NCBI GenBank assembly: GCA_045403155.1
Contig: JAXIPB010000071.1
Span: forward strand, 1-64,000
Length of the DNA stretch: 64,000 nt
Reading direction: 5' to 3'
DNA from: JAXIPB01 sp045403155
GTDB lineage: Bacteria; Actinomycetota; Actinomycetes; Mycobacteriales; Micromonosporaceae
Shown: in pieces, positions 17,761 to 26,666 of the stretch
Layout: every line of letters starts with the position of its first letter
Position numbering within the stretch: position 1 is the stretch's first letter
Translations under genes and position numbers: made by a program
The notes under the pieces: generated by a model
Databases searched by the model: none
What the model was told of the DNA's origin: nothing
The model's input: the letters and a program-made list of their open reading frames with translations, nothing else

Positions 17761-18597
17761 GTGGAATCGTCGACGCCCGGCGCCGCGGTGGTGACCGGCG
17801 CCTCCCGAGGGCTCGGGCTTGCCATTGCCGCCGCGCTGCATGATGCCGGCTACGCCGTACTCCTCACTGATGTCGATGAGGCGGCCGTGGGCGAGGCGGC
17901 GCAACCTTTTGGCGGCTGGTCGGCGAGGCTCGACGTGCGCTACGACCAGGCGTGCCAAGTCGTGGCGGAGCGAGCCGCGGAGCGGGAGGGCGGACTCGCG
18001 ATCTGGGTCAACAACGCGGGCATTCTCGCGACCGGTCCATCGTGGACTCACGATTCGGCGACGAGGCGGCGGCTGCTTGAGGTGAACGCACTCGGTGGTA
18101 TGAACGGCACGCTCGCGGCCCTCGAAGTGATGCGCCGTCAGCAGCGTGGCCACGTTATCAACGTGGTCTCGTTGGCCGGTCTGGTCGCCGCACCGGGCGA
18201 GACCGTGTATGCGGCGAGCAAGCACGCGCTGATCGCGTTCAGTATCGGAACGCTGGCTGAACTCCGAGCGGCGGGCGAGAAGCGGGTGAATATCTCGTGC
18301 ATATGCCCGGACGGCATCTGGACGCCGATGCTGTACGACAAGCTCGAGGACCCGGGCGCGGCGGCGTCGTTCACCGGCACACTGCTGACCCCACAGCGCG
18401 TGGCGGCCAAGGTCGCCTGGCTCGCTGACAATCCCCGTCCCGTGCTGGCCGTCCCTCGCTGGCGGGGGGCTCAGGTGCGCTTCTTCGATGCCTTCCCGCG
18501 ACTGTCGCTGCGGCTGGCCAAGCTCATTCTCGCGACGGGTCGATCCGGTCAACGCCGGCAGGCCCGCCGGCTCGTCCGAGCCGCGAGGCGCCGCTGA
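17761..18597 (+). CDS. Short-chain dehydrogenase/reductase
   Basis: A 278-aa classical SDR with the cofactor loop TGASRGLGLAI, the NNAGILATG segment, a catalytic serine in NVVSLAGLVA and YAASK (Tyr/Lys). The Arg-rich C-terminus (LVRAARRR) and amphipathic end may attach to membrane. NAD or NADP preference and substrate cannot be read. GTG 17761 is the nearest start before the fold. It follows the Lrp gene by 60 bases. Confidence 0.85.
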   Translation: MESSTPGAAVVTGASRGLGLAIAAALHDAGYAVLLTDVDEAAVGEAAQPFGGWSARLDVRYDQACQVVAERAAEREGGLAIWVNNAGILATGPSWTHDSATRRRLLEVNALGGMNGTLAALEVMRRQQRGHVINVVSLAGLVAAPGETVYAASKHALIAFSIGTLAELRAAGEKRVNISCICPDGIWTPMLYDKLEDPGAAASFTGTLLTPQRVAAKVAWLADNPRPVLAVPRWRGAQVRFFDAFPRLSLRLAKLILATGRSGQRRQARRLVRAARRR

Positions 18598-18722
18598 TCA
18601 AAAACGCTCTGTCGGGATGGTCCGTCCGGTCCACTCATCCACTGTGGACCGGCGCTGCGATGTCCGCGATGTCCGCGGGCTTCCCCCTCGTGGGCTTAGC
18701 CTTTCCGGGTACCCGCGACTCC

Positions 18723-18789
18723 ATGATCCCCACGATCATGACCTCGCTGCCGCAAAACGGCGCCGATCATGACTTGGAGGTCATGATCG
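18723..18789 (+). repeat. 67-bp dispersed repeat, copy C
   Basis: The head is ATGATCCCCACGATCATGAC, then a 21-base spacer, then a core with 11-bp perfect arms CCGATCATGAC and GTCATGATCGG (18763-18790) around TTGGAG. It lies between the convergent SDR and DUF1089-like genes and could fold as a strong hairpin in both transcripts. Confidence 0.9.
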
Positions 18790-18817
18790 GCGGTGATGGT
18801 CGGTGATTGGGGGTGGG

Positions 18818-19438
18818 TTAGGCGGCGCTCGCCAGGCCCGGGTAGTGGGTGACGTAGCCATCGTCATCGAGCGTCAATTCCGCAGTGAACGTACCGCTGG
18901 AGTACTTGACCCGGCGTTCGCCCAGAACCGAGTAGGTCTGCTCGCTCGCGATCACCTCGAGGCTGGGCACGAGGACCCAGGCAACCTCGATCGAGTAGGT
19001 CGTTCCCGGGTCCGCCTTCAAAAGGCCGAGCCGACGCACGGGCAGCGTGTTCGTCAGCGGCGAGTCGCCGAGGTCGACGTCGAGCGCCGCGGAGAGGCTG
19101 CCCTGGTCTTCCGCGCCCGGCATGCCCGCGCGCGGGCGGCCGGCGGCCACCAGCGTCGCGTCCAGGTCACCCTGCTCGCTCGCGGTTACCCGCCATCGAC
19201 CCGCTGCCCGCTCCAGCCGAACGGCCCGCAGGAATCCCGCCCCTTCGACCGTGGCCTCGAATCGGGCCGTGGTCCAGGAGTCGTCGGTGTAGAGGTCGTA
19301 CCGGCACGCGAACGGCACCGGCACGGCGGCGACCATGGTGCCGCGGGCGTGGAGTTGCGAACCATCGCTCACGAGCACCTGCTCCGCGCCGACAGCATCC
19401 AGGCGCCGCCAGATCAGTGCCCTTGGTAGTGGAGCCAT
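18818..19438 (-). CDS. Putative glycolipid-binding protein (DUF1089-like)
   Basis: A 206-aa protein that resembles the 'putative glycolipid-binding' family: an N-terminal RALIWRRLDAVGAEQVLV, a central WTTARFEATVEGAG, and a C-terminal beta-rich FTAELTLDDDGYVTHYPGL. The start of the family is a beta-strand sandwich with no signal peptide, so it is cytoplasmic. Known members have no well-defined function. It is in line with the helicase gene upstream, and the two coding sequences are separated by 94 bases. Confidence 0.7.
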   Translation of the reverse strand: MAPLPRALIWRRLDAVGAEQVLVSDGSQLHARGTMVAAVPVPFACRYDLYTDDSWTTARFEATVEGAGFLRAVRLERAAGRWRVTASEQGDLDATLVAAGRPRAGMPGAEDQGSLSAALDVDLGDSPLTNTLPVRRLGLLKADPGTTYSIEVAWVLVPSLEVIASEQTYSVLGERRVKYSSGTFTAELTLDDDGYVTHYPGLASAA

Positions 19439-19532
19439 GTCCCGACCCTAACCGGGCGAGCATCCATCGCCGGTGCAAAGGCCGGGACGGGGCGCTGTTC
19501 GCGTTGGACCCGTGAGTTTGTGCGTGGTGGAC

Positions 19533-21035
19533 CTACGGACGGTGTGGTCGACGAGACGGCGAGCCAGTGGCATGCCGCGGGCGTCGTTCCGGATGCGAGC
19601 GGCCGCTGGCTCGATGGCCGCGCGATTCGCCATCGGCCCGGATGGGTCGGGGCCCGCGGTGCTCGGCCGCCGTACGCCGATCTTGGTGTTTGGGGCGGTG
19701 CTGGTGAGCGGCTCCAGACGGGTGGGGCGGGACGGGCACACCGGACGGTCGGCGCGCGCCCGTCACCGCGGCGAGGGCCGGTGCCGACGCGGTTACCTCG
19801 GTGCGCACGGGGGCGACGCCCGCCCGTTCGAGCATGATGAAGGTCGACCGGCGCTGCCGCGGCAGCACCAGAGTCACCACTGTGCCCGATTCACCGGCGC
19901 GGGCCGTTCGGCCGGCCCGGTGGAGATAGTCCTTGGCATCGTTGGGTGGGTCGACGTGTACGACGAGCGAGACGCCGTCGACGTGGATGCCGCGCGCCGC
20001 GACGTTGGTGGCGACGAGGACATTCACGCGCCCTTCGCGGAAGTCGGCGAGTGTGCGCGTGCGTACGCGCTGGGTCTTTCCCCCGTGTAGGCCTCCCGCC
20101 CGTACTCCCACCTCGGCGAACTGCTCAACCAGCCGATCCACGGCGAGTTGGGTCCTCTCGAACATGATCGTCCGCCCAGCCCGGTTTGCGATCGACGCGA
20201 GGATGTCAAACTTGTCCCGCGGCGGAATCATAAGCGCGTGGTGCTCCATGGTGTCCACAGTGGCCACAGCGGCATCGGTCTGGTGGGTGACCGGATTGGT
20301 CATGAAGCGCCGCACGAGCGCGTCGACATCGCCGTCGAGCGTGGCCGAGAAGAGTAGTCTCTGTGCCCCGACCGGCGTCTGCTCGAGCAGCGCCGTCACA
20401 TCGGGAAGGAAGCCCATGTCGGCCATCTGGTCGGCCTCGTCGAGCACGTTGATCTCCACCGAATCGAGGGAGCAGGCGCCCTTCTCGATCAGATCGCCGA
20501 GGCGGCCCGGCGTGGCGACGAGAACGTCGACGCCGCGGTCGAGGGCGTAGATCTGGGTCTGATAGGGCGCGCCGCCGAAGGCCGTCTTGGTGAACAGCCC
20601 CACGGCCTTGGCCAGCGGCGTGAGCACGTCGTTGACCTGCATCGCCAGTTCCCGAGTGGGTACGAGGACGAGCGCCTTGGGCCGGCGTGGGGCGGACCTG
20701 CCGCTCGAGGCTAACCGGGCCAGCATCGGCAGGCCGAACGCGAGCGTCTTGCCCGACCCGGTCTGACCGCGCCCGAGCACGTCTCGGCCGGCGAGGGCGT
20801 CCGGGATGGTGGCCGACTGGATCGGGAACGGCCTGGTGATCTCGGCTCGGTCCAGCACCCGGACCAGCGGCCTCGGCACACCGAGCGAGGCGAAGTCCCC
20901 GCCCGCCGCCGACGGTCGTTTGACGACGGCAGGTTCGCGGACAGCGGCGGGTCGGTCGAGGTCGGCGGGGCCGTTGAGTTCAGCCGGGCCCTCGAACATG
21001 GACGGGAAGGAACGCGCAGCATCGAGCAGCGTCAT
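19533..21035 (-). CDS. DEAD-box RNA helicase
   Basis: An ATP-dependent RNA helicase of 500 aa with every main motif: Q motif PFPIQSATIPDAL, motif I GRGQTGSGKT, Ia PTRELA, II VLDEAD, III SATL, and VI HRAGRTARAG. After about residue 390 comes a low-complexity Arg/His/Pro tail that probably binds RNA. ATG 21035 has GGAGAGG ten bases upstream. Likely roles are ribosome assembly or mRNA turnover, as for RhlE/DeaD-type enzymes. The exact subfamily is not decided. Confidence 0.93.
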   Translation of the reverse strand: MTLLDAARSFPSMFEGPAELNGPADLDRPAAVREPAVVKRPSAAGGDFASLGVPRPLVRVLDRAEITRPFPIQSATIPDALAGRDVLGRGQTGSGKTLAFGLPMLARLASSGRSAPRRPKALVLVPTRELAMQVNDVLTPLAKAVGLFTKTAFGGAPYQTQIYALDRGVDVLVATPGRLGDLIEKGACSLDSVEINVLDEADQMADMGFLPDVTALLEQTPVGAQRLLFSATLDGDVDALVRRFMTNPVTHQTDAAVATVDTMEHHALMIPPRDKFDILASIANRAGRTIMFERTQLAVDRLVEQFAEVGVRAGGLHGGKTQRVRTRTLADFREGRVNVLVATNVAARGIHVDGVSLVVHVDPPNDAKDYLHRAGRTARAGESGTVVTLVLPRQRRSTFIMLERAGVAPVRTEVTASAPALAAVTGARRPSGVPVPPHPSGAAHQHRPKHQDRRTAAEHRGPRPIRADGESRGHRASGRSHPERRPRHATGSPSRRPHRP

Positions 21036-21181
21036 GGTGACGGGAAACCTCTCCACACGGGGCGAGCTCGCCTGACCTGACGCGGTGGCCCATTCGGAAT
21101 CGGCTTCACGCGATGGAGAGATAGCCCTTGGGCGCGCCAGATGATCACGCGCCATCAACAATGTCGACTAAGAGTACCCGA

Positions 21182-21209
21182 TCACGGCGCGCCACCGGGT
21201 GCGCCGTGA
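21182..21209 (-). terminator. Candidate terminator of the zinc-ribbon gene
   Basis: Perfect 9-bp inverted repeat TCACGGCGC / GCGCCGTGA with a 10-base loop, 38 bases past the stop of the leftward gene ending at 21248. There is no U-tract, as is usual in actinobacteria. Confidence 0.5.
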
Positions 21210-21247
21210 CCGCCGACACCATCCTCGCGGCGATGAACGGCTAGCTA

Positions 21248-22537
21248 TCAGCCGAGCAGCGCCTTCAGGAGGGCCCGAATGAAATCCCCGGCGAGCGTCG
21301 CCACGATCAGTCCGATCGCCGTGACGAAGATGATGGCGCCAATACCGATGAACAGCACCCTCCTCAGTCGCGAACGCCGCTCCTTGCGCCTTAGTTGTGA
21401 CTGACCCCTGGAGAGAATGAGTCCGGTCAGTGATCCGGACATCTCTATTGGCGCCTCGGAGTTCGCACTCGTCGGCAGCCCAGTCTGTCCACCGTAGACT
21501 GTTCCCGCCGGGCGCCTCGTCCCAGTCGTGGCCGGACTCGCCGGGAAGCCGCTGATGGTCTGCGTGTCGAGGCGGCCGTAATTGCCGCCCTGATACACCG
21601 CCGGTTTCGAGGTGCCCGCGCCGACCGGTCGGGCAGCGATTGTCGGCGGGGGAGGAACCGGGCCGGGCGGCGGCGGATAGGGCGATGGCGGCGATGGTGG
21701 CGTGGGTACCGGTGGCACAGGAGGACCCGGGGGCACCGGAGGCACCGGGTCCGGCGGCGGGCCGGGCGGAGGCGGCACTGGAACCGGTTCCGGAGTCGGA
21801 ATCGGGTCCGGAAATGGCGATGGGATCGGCTCCGGCGTCGGTGCCGGCGGCGGCTCGTGCGGCTTCGGTGGTTCGAGCGGCTCCGGCGGCTCGACCGGCT
21901 CCGGCGGCTCGGGGGGTGGCGGCGGGCCGCTCGAGGTCAGTGGTTCGCTCGACGTCAGTGGTTCGCTCGACGCCAGTGGTTCACGGACCGACGCCGCGGC
22001 GCGGATGAACTCGTCGATCCGGTGTGGAGTTGGCGCCTGGCGCTCTGTCGGGCCAATCACTCCCAGCAATGGCGGTCGGCCCCATACCGACCCGGCGCCC
22101 AGCGGATCCTCGGCGGACCCGCTGCCCTCCCATGACCTCGTGAAAGCCTCGAGCAACTCTTGCGGGTCATCGGTCAGCCGGGGGACGCGGGTCGGCAGCC
22201 CCGCTGGGGTCACCCGCGGCGCCTCCTCGGACGCAACCGGAGGGAGCACTTCGGGCTCGGTGCCTTTCGGCTCGATCGCGTCGATGCGACTGCCGCTCCC
22301 CGAGAACGAATGCACCGGTTCCGCCGTCGTACCCGAACTCGCCGTCGAATCCATTAGCCCGGTGGCCTGGGCCGGGAGAATCAGAACGTTGGTCGCGTCC
22401 TCTGGTGGGTGGGAGCCGGTCGGCACCGCCGCCCCCATGTGTGCCCCGCATAGCCCACAGGCGGTAGCGCTGACGCCGACCGCAGCGCCGCAGACATCGC
22501 AGAACCGCGCGTCATCCGCCGCCGCGCCGTCATCCAT
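21248..22537 (-). CDS. Zinc-ribbon, proline-rich, single-pass membrane protein
   Basis: A 429-aa protein of unrecognised family. An N-terminal double zinc knuckle reads FCDVCGAAVG and ACGLCGAHMG, so four cysteines could bind Zn. A long middle is rich in Pro, Glu and Ser, with PEPIPSP and GPPPDPVPP type repeats. A C-terminal basic patch RRKERRSRLRR precedes one hydrophobic helix (VLFIGIGAIIFVTAIGLIV), so the bulk faces the cytoplasm and the C-tail crosses. ATG 22537 has GGAGG five bases upstream. ATG 22564 is an alternative. Confidence 0.7.
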   Translation of the reverse strand: MDDGAAADDARFCDVCGAAVGVSATACGLCGAHMGAAVPTGSHPPEDATNVLILPAQATGLMDSTASSGTTAEPVHSFSGSGSRIDAIEPKGTEPEVLPPVASEEAPRVTPAGLPTRVPRLTDDPQELLEAFTRSWEGSGSAEDPLGAGSVWGRPPLLGVIGPTERQAPTPHRIDEFIRAAASVREPLASSEPLTSSEPLTSSGPPPPPEPPEPVEPPEPLEPPKPHEPPPAPTPEPIPSPFPDPIPTPEPVPVPPPPGPPPDPVPPVPPGPPVPPVPTPPSPPSPYPPPPGPVPPPPTIAARPVGAGTSKPAVYQGGNYGRLDTQTISGFPASPATTGTRRPAGTVYGGQTGLPTSANSEAPIEMSGSLTGLILSRGQSQLRRKERRSRLRRVLFIGIGAIIFVTAIGLIVATLAGDFIRALLKALLG

Positions 22538-22695
22538 CGCCGCCTCCACCGTGCTCCCGCCCATGCGCCTCGTTGAGCGTCATCCGCTGGGTTTCACCGT
22601 GCCACATGAGGGCCGATCGGCGCAGCCTCAGCAGTCCGACTCGGCGCGACCCACACCGTTGACGCGGTCGGCCGAGCCTCGGCGGCCTTCGGTGC

Positions 22696-24279
22696 TCATG
22701 CGCGTCCCCACCAGCGCAGTCGCCGCGGTCGCCGCACCTTGACCGGTGCGCGAGCGGTGACCGAGGGTAGGGCCGCGCCTGTACCGAGTGCGCCCTGCGT
22801 CGGTGACGGCGTCGTGGCCGCGGAGCTCGTCGAAGGCTCTGCGCTCGGTGTGGTCGCGGGATCCGGCGATGACGTCGGCTCGGGGCTCGGCGTTGGTTGC
22901 TCGGTGGGCGTGGCCGACGGCGAAGGGCTCGGTGTCGGCGATGGGCTCGGTGACGGGCTCGGTGACGGGCTCGGTGACGGCGAGGGACTCGGCGACGGCG
23001 ACGGGCTCGGCGAGGGACTGGGCGATGGCGAGGGACTGGGCGACGGGCTCGGCGTGGGGGTGGCACCTGGCACGGCGATCGCCGGGATGGGCCGGGTCGC
23101 CCCGAAATACGCCGTCCACCAGATAGGCGAGATCTTGACGACGTCGCCAAACGTTGGTGCGTGCACCATCCGGCCGTTGCCGACATAGATGGCCACGTGG
23201 TGGATCTGCCGCCAGTCGTATTGGTCCGTACTGAAGAACAGCAGATCGCCCGGGAGCAACTGGCTGACGAGTACGGGTGTTCCGGCGTGGTACTGAGAGC
23301 GGGACACTCGCGGCAACCGGACACCAACGGAAAGGTACGAGGCCAGGACGAGGCCCGAGCAGTCGTACGTGTTCGGCCCCTCCGCCGCCCATTCGTACCT
23401 TTTGCCTAGTTGGCGCAATGCGAAGTTGACCGCAGCGATCGCGCTTGGCGCGGCCTGCAGGCCATTGACACTTGTACCGAGGCCGCGCCCGGCGGAGAGG
23501 CTCTCCTCATAGGCGTCGCGGGCGGACTCAACCGTGCCCAGAAGACTGGCGTTGCGGGACTGCAGAGTCGTGAGCGCAGCGCGGTGTCGCGTGAACTGCT
23601 CCTCGATGACGGCGCGGCGGCCTGCGATCTCGTTCTCGACCGCCGTCGCGGCATCCAGGATGGTTCTGGCGGCCTGCTCGACCTGCTCGGCGTCTCGCAG
23701 CTCGTACATGATCGAGTCGCGCTGCGGCGGCCGCTCGGCCTCCTCCAACTGCCCGGGCAGCGCGGGCGCGATCAGGCCGAGATTCTGGAGGTCGTTGGCG
23801 TACTCCCCGAACGGTCCGAGGGCAAGAGCGTTCTGGTACGCGTCGGTCGCGGCCGCGGCGGCCTTGGCGCGGACCGCGTCGAGTTCGGCCGCGGTCTGCT
23901 CCCACGATGCTCGAAGGTCCGCGGTCACGACCCGGGCAGCGGCGAGTTCGTCGTCGATCGCCTTGAGCTGCTCGCCAAGCCGCTCCGCTGCGCTCGATGC
24001 CGCGAAGATTTCAACAGCGAGTGGACCGACGACGTCGACCGGCGGCGGCACGACTGGCTGCGGCTGGGCCGGGAAGGTCAGCGTGCCGGTCGGCGTGGGC
24101 ACGGCTCCCGAATCGGGACCCTTCGAACCAGGCGCCGGGCCAGTCGTCGCGTGCGCGGGACGCACGGCGGAGGCCACAATCGCAACCGTGACAGTCGCGG
24201 CAGCCGTCGCGCGCGCCAACCAGTACCAGCGCCACCGCCGGCCTCTCCGCCATCGCTGCTGATGCCTAATCACGCCCAT
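22696..24279 (-). CDS. Secreted NlpC/P60 cell-wall hydrolase with Pro-Ser tail
   Basis: A 527-aa RipA-like peptidoglycan endopeptidase. It has an Arg-rich N-terminal signal peptide (about residues 1-44, ending AHA), a coiled-coil region (about 90-280), then NlpC/P60 with the catalytic Cys in YDCSGLVLASY, His in HHVAIYVG and a third polar residue in MVHAPTFG. About 45 residues of alternating Pro-Ser follow, then a Thr/Pro-rich stretch and a basic end (VKVRRPRRLRWWGRA). It probably cleaves peptide stems during division. The coiled coil suggests FtsEX-type control. The cationic end is unusual and might bind wall polymers or membrane. Confidence 0.9.
   Translation of the reverse strand: MGVIRHQQRWRRGRRWRWYWLARATAAATVTVAIVASAVRPAHATTGPAPGSKGPDSGAVPTPTGTLTFPAQPQPVVPPPVDVVGPLAVEIFAASSAAERLGEQLKAIDDELAAARVVTADLRASWEQTAAELDAVRAKAAAAATDAYQNALALGPFGEYANDLQNLGLIAPALPGQLEEAERPPQRDSIMYELRDAEQVEQAARTILDAATAVENEIAGRRAVIEEQFTRHRAALTTLQSRNASLLGTVESARDAYEESLSAGRGLGTSVNGLQAAPSAIAAVNFALRQLGKRYEWAAEGPNTYDCSGLVLASYLSVGVRLPRVSRSQYHAGTPVLVSQLLPGDLLFFSTDQYDWRQIHHVAIYVGNGRMVHAPTFGDVVKISPIWWTAYFGATRPIPAIAVPGATPTPSPSPSPSPSPSPSPSPSPSPSPSPSPSPSPSPSPSPSPTPSPSPSATPTEQPTPSPEPTSSPDPATTPSAEPSTSSAATTPSPTQGALGTGAALPSVTARAPVKVRRPRRLRWWGRA
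22912..23055 (-). repeat. Six-base microsatellite encoding Pro-Ser repeats
   Basis: Near-perfect hexamer repeats such as GGGCTC GGCGAC and GGGCTC GGTGAC on the + strand code for (PS)n in the NlpC/P60 protein. Synonymous variation between units shows that selection keeps the peptide, while slippage could change its length. Confidence 0.85.
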
Positions 24280-24387
24280 CCGCCCAGGTTAGACGCCAAT
24301 GTCTTGTTTCCTCCCCATTATGCGCGACTAGACACCCGTTGCGACGCCACATGATAGGTGGTACCCCATGTCCGTGTCGGTGTCGAC

Positions 24388-24415
24388 CCCTTCCGGAAAA
24401 ACGGCAGCGGAAGGG
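24388..24415. other. Inverted repeat in the divergent NlpC/mqnE gap
   Basis: CCCTTCCG and CGGAAGGG form a perfect 8-bp inverted repeat with a 12-base loop, about 110 bases upstream of the NlpC/P60 start. It could be an operator or an RNA hairpin, and nothing else decides between them. Confidence 0.35.
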
Positions 24416-24426
24416 TTACGTGGCCC

Positions 24427-24493
24427 AACATCGCCACGATCATGAGATCGCGGTCCCCAACAGCCGTCGATCATGATTTGGAGGTCATGGTCG
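24427..24493 (+). repeat. 67-bp dispersed repeat, copy D
   Basis: The head is AACATCGCCACGATCATGAG, then a 21-base spacer, then the core at 24468-24493 with two arm mismatches (CATGGTCG on the right). An additional half-site CATCATGATCGACG follows at about 24513-24526. This copy is in a divergent gap, upstream of mqnE, so it cannot be explained only as a terminator between convergent genes. Confidence 0.85.
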
Positions 24494-24575
24494 GCGCGAT
24501 TGGGCGACCGCCACATCATGATCGACGGGGGTGGGGCTAGGCTCGGCTGTGGTGACCCACGGAGGGCGGGGCGCG

Positions 24576-25748
24576 ATGACGGATGCGGGCATCAGGCGTG
24601 AGATCGAGGAGAAGGTCTACGCCGGGGAGCGGCTGTCTCGCGCCGACGGCGAGGCGCTGTATGCCAGTGATGATCTCTCTTGGCTCGGTCGGCTTGCCCA
24701 TCACCGCCGCACAGAGCTCAACGGCGATCGGGTCATGTTCAACGTCAACCGTCACCTGAACCTGACCAACGTCTGCGCCGCCTCGTGTGCGTACTGCTCC
24801 TTTCAACGCAAGCCGGGCGAGAAGGCCGCCTACACGATGCGGGTCGAGGAAGCGGTCGCGAAGGCCAAGGAGATGGAGGGCGAGCAGCTCACCGAGCTGC
24901 ACATCGTCAACGGTCTGCACCCGACGCTGCCCTGGAAGTATTACCCGCGGGTGTTGCGCGAACTCAAGGCGGCGCTGCCCGGCGTCTCACTCAAGTGCTT
25001 CACCGCGACCGAGGTGCACTGGTTCGAAAAGATCTCGGGCCGGTCCGCTGACGAGATCCTCGACGAGCTGATCGACGCCGGGCTCGACTCGCTGACCGGC
25101 GGCGGGGCGGAGATCTTCGACTGGGAGATCCGCGAGAAGATCGTCGACCACTCAACGCACTGGGAGGACTGGTCGCGCATCCACCGCCTGGCCCATGCGA
25201 AGGGTCTTCGTACGCCCGCGACGATGCTCTATGGGCATATCGAGGAGCACCGCCACCGCGTCGACCACGTGCTGCGTTTGCGTGAGCTTCAGGACGAGAC
25301 CGGTGGTTTCGTCGTTTTCATTCCACTGCGATACCAGCATGACTTCGTCGACTCCGCCGATGGCATCGTGCGCAACCGACTTCAGGCCCAAACCACGATG
25401 GCCTCGCCGGCTGAGTCGCTCAAGACCTTCGCCGTGTCGCGGCTGCTCCTGGACAACGTGCCGCACCTGAAGTGCTTCTGGGTGATGCACGGATTGTCCC
25501 TGGCCCAGTTGTCGCTGAACTTCGGCGCGGACGATCTCGATGGTTCGGTGGTCGAATACAAGATCACCCACGATGCCGACTCCTATGGCACCCCCAACAC
25601 GATGCACCGCGAGGATCTGCTGGAGCTCATCTGGGACGCCGGCTTCCAGCCCGTCGAGCGCAACACCCGGTACCAGGTCGTCCGGGAGTACGACTCGCCG
25701 GCGTCCCTGGCGGAGCGAAGGGCCGAGCCGCAGCAGGTCTGGGCCTAG
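24576..25748 (+). CDS. mqnE: Aminofutalosine synthase MqnE
   Basis: A radical SAM enzyme that joins 3-[(1-carboxyvinyl)oxy]benzoate to SAM to give aminofutalosine. The 390-aa protein has the cluster motif CAASCAYC (Cys 67, 71 and 74), NRHLNLTNVC before it, LHIVNGLHPTLPW, and GGGAEIFDWEIREKI. These separate it from MqnC, which is encoded elsewhere in the window. ATG 24576 has GGAGGG nine bases upstream. It acts after MqnA and before the futalosine hydrolase, which is not in this window. Confidence 0.95.
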   Translation: MTDAGIRREIEEKVYAGERLSRADGEALYASDDLSWLGRLAHHRRTELNGDRVMFNVNRHLNLTNVCAASCAYCSFQRKPGEKAAYTMRVEEAVAKAKEMEGEQLTELHIVNGLHPTLPWKYYPRVLRELKAALPGVSLKCFTATEVHWFEKISGRSADEILDELIDAGLDSLTGGGAEIFDWEIREKIVDHSTHWEDWSRIHRLAHAKGLRTPATMLYGHIEEHRHRVDHVLRLRELQDETGGFVVFIPLRYQHDFVDSADGIVRNRLQAQTTMASPAESLKTFAVSRLLLDNVPHLKCFWVMHGLSLAQLSLNFGADDLDGSVVEYKITHDADSYGTPNTMHREDLLELIWDAGFQPVERNTRYQVVREYDSPASLAERRAEPQQVWA

Positions 25749-25772
25749 TTGCCCGGTAACGTCGGGGCCGTT

Positions 25773-26216
25773 ATGGCTGAAGGATCCGCTACCCAGGTCT
25801 TCCCTCGGCGTGACGCCGACGGGCGCGTGATCAGCTTGGTCGAGCTGCTCGCGGCGGCGCTGTTGGGCACCATCGTCGGCGTCGCGGCGCTGGCCTTGAT
25901 TGACGGCATACTCGCATTTATCGGACTGGGCGACTTCGGGCGTGCGTCCGGATGGTTGGCGGTCATACTTCCGGCTCTGCTGTTCTTCGACGATCTGCGC
26001 GCATGGCGCGGATACGGCGTACGGATTCTCGTCGGTTTGGTCGCGGCCGGTCTCGCGATCGGACTGGGCCTCATTGCGGCCGCTCTGGGCAGCACGTTGC
26101 CGCCGATAGTCTCGGGCGCTATCGGTGCCGCGGTGGCGGCATTGGTGTACAGCCCGGTCTGGTTCGTCGGAATACGGTGGCTCACTGGTCACCGCTTCGA
26201 GATGGGATCGCGATGA
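25773..26216 (+). CDS. Small integral membrane protein
   Basis: A 147-aa protein with four hydrophobic segments: LVELLAAALLGTIVGVAALA, WLAVILPALLFF, VRILVGLVAAGLAIGLGLIA and VSGAIGAAVAALVYSPVW. The N-terminus is charged. I do not recognise the family. It follows mqnE by 24 bases and overlaps the DUF4229-like gene by 4, so it is probably cotranscribed with mqnE. Confidence 0.65.
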   Translation: MAEGSATQVFPRRDADGRVISLVELLAAALLGTIVGVAALALIDGILAFIGLGDFGRASGWLAVILPALLFFDDLRAWRGYGVRILVGLVAAGLAIGLGLIAAALGSTLPPIVSGAIGAAVAALVYSPVWFVGIRWLTGHRFEMGSR

Positions 26217-26500
26217 GTCCCACGCTTAGGTACGCGCTCGCGCGCATTGCCATCTTCGTCGCATGTGTGGTGCCCGCGCTCCTTCTCCTGCCGCGCGACA
26301 TGAATGCATTGCTCAAGCTCATGATTGCGTTGGTCGTCTCGGCCGGGCTTTCATTCTTCCTGCTCAGGCGATTGCGCGACGAGGTTGCCGAGCAGATGTC
26401 GGCGAACGCGCGCCGGAAGGTCGAGGAGAAGGACCGGCTGCGCTCGGCCCTCGCCGGCGATGATGAGGCGCCGCCAGGCGAGGCCCCTGACCAGCGCTGA
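26213..26500 (+). CDS. DUF4229-like small membrane protein
   Basis: A 95-aa protein with two TM helices (IAIFVACVVPALLLLP, LMIALVVSAGLSFFLLRRLRD) and a charged C-terminal helix (VAEQMSANARRKVEEKDRLR). This layout matches DUF4229, a small actinobacterial family that is often found near mqnE/UbiX-type genes. Function unknown. ATGA overlap with the previous gene. Confidence 0.75.
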   Translation: MSPTLRYALARIAIFVACVVPALLLLPRDMNALLKLMIALVVSAGLSFFLLRRLRDEVAEQMSANARRKVEEKDRLRSALAGDDEAPPGEAPDQR

Positions 26501-26528
26501 ATCCTGGCAATCGTCGTGCTACCGGCCG

Positions 26529-26545
26529 CCGCCCACTGTGGGCGG
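26529..26545 (+). terminator. Candidate terminator of the mqnE operon
   Basis: Perfect 7-bp inverted repeat CCGCCCA / TGGGCGG with loop CTG, 28 bases after the DUF4229-like stop. No U-tract. Confidence 0.55.
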
Positions 26546-26666
26546 TCGGCCGCCGTTCGTAGGCGTCCATAGAGGAGAAAGTTCCTGATCAACATGTATT
26601 GATATGACCTTGCCGGGGTGGTCTTGTGTAAGCAATCCATGCACCTCCTCATCCCCGGGAGGATGA

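Noticed and set aside
22912..23055. CRISPR-like or non-coding tandem repeat in the NlpC/P60 gene
   Set aside because: The hexamers stay in frame and encode Pro-Ser. Synonymous variation shows a coding role.
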